NCBI RefSeq assembly: GCF_001482405.1
Contig: NZ_LPXO01000011.1
Coordinates: 62,001 to 126,000 of the forward strand
Direction of reading: 5' to 3'
DNA: 64,000 nucleotides
Source of the DNA: Pseudoponticoccus marisrubri
Lineage (GTDB): Bacteria; Pseudomonadota; Alphaproteobacteria; Rhodobacterales; Rhodobacteraceae
The notes beneath the pieces were generated by a model that did not search any database, was not told the origin of the DNA, and saw only the letters and a list, made by a program, of their open reading frames with translations. Shown piece by piece: positions 61,601 to 64,000 of the stretch (positions are counted from its first letter, which is position 1; every line of letters begins with the position of its first letter). Position numbers and translations under genes: made by a program.

Positions 61601-62335
61601 ATGCCCTCTGCGCTGATCGTGACCGCCCATCCCGGGCCCACCTCCTTTGCCCGCGCCTGGGCACAGGCATCGCGCGATGCCTGTGCCGAGCTGGGCTACA
61701 GCGTTGAAATCTCGGACCTTTACGCCATGGGCTTCGACCCGGCCGAGCGCGCTGCGCTTTATGGTCGGGACGGGCCGTTCGATCCGCTGGTCGCGCAGGA
61801 AGACCTGGGCGGCGCGCCGGATGCGCAGGCCGAGGCGGCCAAGATCGAGGCGGCCGACCTGCTGGTCCTGCATTTCCCGATCTGGTGGTTCGCGCCGCCC
61901 GCCATGCTGAAGGGCTGGCTGGACCGTGCGCTGATCCACGGGCGGCTGCACGATGTCGAGAAGCGTTTCGATTCAGGGGTTTGCCGCGGCAAGACCGCGC
62001 TGCTCTGCGTCACGACCGGCGCCTCGGAGGCCGAGGTCGGCCCGCGCGGCAAGGAGGGGCGGCTGGACCTGCAGCTCTGGCCGGTGGCCTACACGCTGCG
62101 CTATTGCGGCTTCGACATTGCCCGGCCCGTGGCGTTGCACGACGTGCATGGCTACTGGGACGGGGCCGAGAAGGACGCGCTGGAGGCGCGGCTGTCGGCG
62201 GCGCTGGCGGGGCAGCGCGACGTGATCGCGGGGCTGCCGGTGCGCCCGCGCTGGCGCTTCAATGCCGATGCCGATTTCGACGAGACGGGGCGATTGAAGC
62301 CCGGCGCGCCGGTCTACTGGCCCTTCGTGTCCTGA
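61601..62335 (+). CDS. NAD(P)H-quinone oxidoreductase-like flavodoxin-fold protein
   Basis: 244 residues, WrbA/NQO1/KefF-like fold: ALIVTAHPGPTSFARAWAQASRDACAELGY, HFPIWWFAPPAMLKGWLDRAL and the LTTGASE loop. Reduces quinones with NAD(P)H via FMN or FAD. Starts 4 bp after yqgE and probably shares its transcript. Confidence 0.87.
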   Translation: MPSALIVTAHPGPTSFARAWAQASRDACAELGYSVEISDLYAMGFDPAERAALYGRDGPFDPLVAQEDLGGAPDAQAEAAKIEAADLLVLHFPIWWFAPPAMLKGWLDRALIHGRLHDVEKRFDSGVCRGKTALLCVTTGASEAEVGPRGKEGRLDLQLWPVAYTLRYCGFDIARPVALHDVHGYWDGAEKDALEARLSAALAGQRDVIAGLPVRPRWRFNADADFDETGRLKPGAPVYWPFVS

Positions 62336-62346
62336 ACGCGGGTTTG

Positions 62347-62366
62347 CCCGTTTCGTACGAAACGGG
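62347..62366. promoter_or_regulatory. Perfect 20-nt palindrome CCCGTTTCGTACGAAACGGG
   Basis: In the 61-bp gap between two convergent genes. No loop between arms, unlike a terminator; a related half site ACGGACGAAACCCC follows at 62385-62398. Could be a protein-binding site or a short hairpin terminator serving both sides. Confidence 0.6.
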
Positions 62367-62396
62367 TGCCGATCTTGCCAAAACGGACGAAACCCC

Positions 62397-63344
62397 TCAG
62401 CGCTCGGCGGCGGCGCGGCTCAGCCGGTCATTGATGGCGACGCCGAGATCGAGATGCGGCACGGGCGAGACGGCGATCACCTCGGCCCCCGAGGCGTCCA
62501 GCCGGTGCAGGTACTCGAACAGGTTGGCGGCCGCCTCGGTCAGGTCTTCGTCCTGCGACAGGTTCAGGTCGCAATCGACCGGGCCGAAGCCCAGCCGCGC
62601 CTCGCCCGGTTCCCACTCGGTCGCGTTGATGCGCACGCGGGCGCGCGGCGCGTAATGCGACGGCGTCTGGCCGGGGGCCGAGACGGCCTCGGTGTCGCGG
62701 CGACGGGCGACCGGGGCGCCCAGTGTCCGGGCCAGCGCCTCGCGCGAGATCGCGCCGGGGCGCAGCAAGGTGGGCGGGCCGGACAGGCCGAGGATGGTCG
62801 ATTCCAGCCCCACCCGGCAGGCCCCGCCATCCAGCACCGCGTCGAGTCGGCCGGTCATGTCGGCGGCGACGTGCGCGGCCCGGGTCGGGCTGATGCGGCC
62901 CGAGCGGTTGGCCGAGGGCGCCGCGACACCGCGTCCCACCCGTCGCAGCAGCGCGCGGGCGACCGGCGCCTCGGGCACGCGCACGGCCAGCGTGTCCAGC
63001 CCGGCGGTCACCAGCCGCGACACCCGCGCGCCGGGGCGCAGCGGCAGGACCAGTGTCAGGGGGCCGGGCCAATAGGCCCGCGCTGCGGCCTCTGCCGCGT
63101 CGGACCAGGTGACAAGCGCCTGTGCATCCTCGATTTCCGCCAGATGCACGATGAGCGGGTTGAAGCTGGGCCGGCCCTTGGCGGCATAGATCGCGGCGAC
63201 GGCGCGGTCATTGGCGGCATCGGCGCCGAGCCCGTAGACCGTCTCGGTCGGGAAGGCGACCAGGCCGCCGGCGCGCAGCAGGTCTGCGGCCCGTCCCAGC
63301 CCGTCCTCGTCGGCGGCCAGCGAAATCGTGGTACGGTCGGTCAT
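62397..63344 (-). CDS. L-threonylcarbamoyladenylate synthase (Sua5/TsaC2 type)
   Basis: 315 residues. YrdC domain: GGLVAFPTETVYGLGADA, YAAKGRPSFNPLIVHL, WPGPLTLVL, APSANRSG; then the Sua5 C-terminal extension after the GAISREALARTLGA and GQTPSHYAPRARV linker. Makes threonylcarbamoyl-AMP for tRNA t6A37. Start at ATG 63344. Confidence 0.95.
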   Translation of the reverse strand: MTDRTTISLAADEDGLGRAADLLRAGGLVAFPTETVYGLGADAANDRAVAAIYAAKGRPSFNPLIVHLAEIEDAQALVTWSDAAEAAARAYWPGPLTLVLPLRPGARVSRLVTAGLDTLAVRVPEAPVARALLRRVGRGVAAPSANRSGRISPTRAAHVAADMTGRLDAVLDGGACRVGLESTILGLSGPPTLLRPGAISREALARTLGAPVARRRDTEAVSAPGQTPSHYAPRARVRINATEWEPGEARLGFGPVDCDLNLSQDEDLTEAAANLFEYLHRLDASGAEVIAVSPVPHLDLGVAINDRLSRAAAER

Positions 63345-63468
63345 GGGCCTCGTGACGCGGCGTTTCGGTTGCCGGGCCAAGCGCGGCATATACCCTTGCC
63401 CCGAGCGATGCCTAGCTACTAAAGCTGACGCGCATTGCCAAGTGGATGCAATGCTGGAGGAGGTTTCC

Positions 63469-64000
63469 ATGTCCTACCGTGCCCCGCTGGACAGCTATCG
63501 GCTGTTGCTGGCCGATGTCGTCGGATATGACCGGGTGGCCGCGACCGACCGCTTCTCCGAAGCTTCGATGGAGACGGTCGAGGCCGTGCTGACCGAGGCC
63601 GGGCGCATGTGCGAGGAGGTGCTGGCGCCGCTGCGCCGGCAGGGTGACCTGGACCCCGCGCGGCTGGAGAACGGCGTGGTGCGCACCTCCAAGGGCTTTG
63701 CCGAGGGCTATGCCGCGATCGCCGAAGGCGGCTGGGTGGCCAGCTCGGCCGATCCGGCGCATGGCGGGATGGGCCTGCCGCTGACCGTGACCACCTGTGT
63801 CAACGACATGATGAGCGCCGCCTGCCTTGCGCTGCAGCTGAGCCCGCTGATGACGCAGGGCCAGATCGAGGCGCTGGAGCACCATGCCAGCGACGCGATC
63901 AAGGCGCTTTACCTGCCCAAGCTGGTGACCGGCGAATGGGCCGGCACGATGAACCTGACCGAGCCGCAGGCCGGCTCGGACGTGGGCGCGCTGACCACCC
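63469..64000 (+). CDS. Acyl-CoA dehydrogenase, N-terminal part (3' end outside window)
   Basis: 177 residues visible, open to the last base. Starts at ATG 63469 with GGAGGAGG 5 nt upstream. The opening MSYRAPLDSYRLLLADVVGY and the YLPKLVTGEWAGTMNLTEPQAGSDVGA substrate/FAD region match long AidB-like or DmdC-like acyl-CoA dehydrogenases rather than short butyryl-type enzymes. Oxidises an acyl-CoA using FAD; the exact substrate (for instance methylmercaptopropionyl-CoA) cannot be decided from this part. Confidence 0.9.
   Translation, partial: MSYRAPLDSYRLLLADVVGYDRVAATDRFSEASMETVEAVLTEAGRMCEEVLAPLRRQGDLDPARLENGVVRTSKGFAEGYAAIAEGGWVASSADPAHGGMGLPLTVTTCVNDMMSAACLALQLSPLMTQGQIEALEHHASDAIKALYLPKLVTGEWAGTMNLTEPQAGSDVGALTT

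Overview
The window is a 64 kb chromosomal piece of a high-GC alphaproteobacterium. It most likely belongs to the Rhodobacterales (Rhodobacteraceae/Paracoccaceae/Roseobacteraceae group). Evidence for this is the F1-only atpHAGDC cluster, strong GC bias at third codon positions, the alphaproteobacterial ClpA, DUF2125 and Sua5-type proteins, and the pyrB - pyrC' - plsY arrangement. No genus can be assigned from sequence reading alone. Apart from one lower-GC stretch after atpC it looks like ordinary core and accessory chromosome: I see no prophage, no intact insertion sequence, no CRISPR array and no tRNA or rRNA gene.

Layout. 0-1.4 kb: nucleoside salvage (end of adenosine deaminase, upp). 1.6-6 kb: a secreted SPOR-domain protein, a degenerate M48-like membrane protein, a sulfotransferase and a secreted sphingomyelinase-C-like enzyme. 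6-8.5 kb: capsule export genes kpsT-kpsE without a kpsM. 8.6-11.4 kb: an ArsR-controlled ArsP-type permease, divergent to a UDG-superfamily protein and an SseB-like protein. 11.4-13.6 kb: an S58/NylC-type hydrolase and a lactate dehydrogenase. 13.6-23 kb: a minus-strand catabolic operon, read in the order solute-binding protein, tannase/feruloyl-esterase-like enzyme, two permeases, a double ATPase, aldehyde dehydrogenase and two SDR dehydrogenases. 23-29.1 kb: a DUF4375-like protein, an M20 deacylase, a DUF2125 protein, a ChaC-like cyclotransferase, a homocysteine S-methyltransferase carrying a perfect 29-bp intragenic inverted repeat, and a TetR regulator. 29.3-34 kb: a MotA/ExbB-like channel plus a 1182-residue protein with an inner-membrane anchor, an enormous coiled coil and an OmpA-like peptidoglycan-binding end. 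34-39.2 kb: M23 peptidase, clpA, gloB and a methyltransferase. 39.5-44.5 kb: atpHAGDC with promoter and terminator. 44.5-46.7 kb: a lower-GC orphan region followed by an H-type lectin and a C-type lectin, tail to tail. 46.9-50 kb: a VOC-family gene broken by a single stop, prs, a DsbA-fold isomerase and a hydrolase. 49.7-53.6 kb: pyrB, two small membrane proteins, a noncatalytic dihydroorotase-like pyrC' and plsY. 53.8-60 kb: a UDG-superfamily protein, moaB and an RND efflux pair. 60-64 kb: a DsbD-alpha-like protein, YqgE, a flavodoxin-fold oxidoreductase, Sua5 and the start of an acyl-CoA dehydrogenase.

How the genes work together. The strongest functional units are the F1 ATP synthase operon, the transporter/esterase/dehydrogenase operon (import and oxidation of an esterified, probably plant- or aromatic-derived compound), the pyrimidine/phospholipid operon, and the channel plus giant-coil pair, which looks like an ion-driven envelope machine. 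The last is the best candidate here for an under-described system. Three genes look like enzymes that have lost catalytic residues or reading frame: the M48-like protein, pyrC' and the VOC gene.
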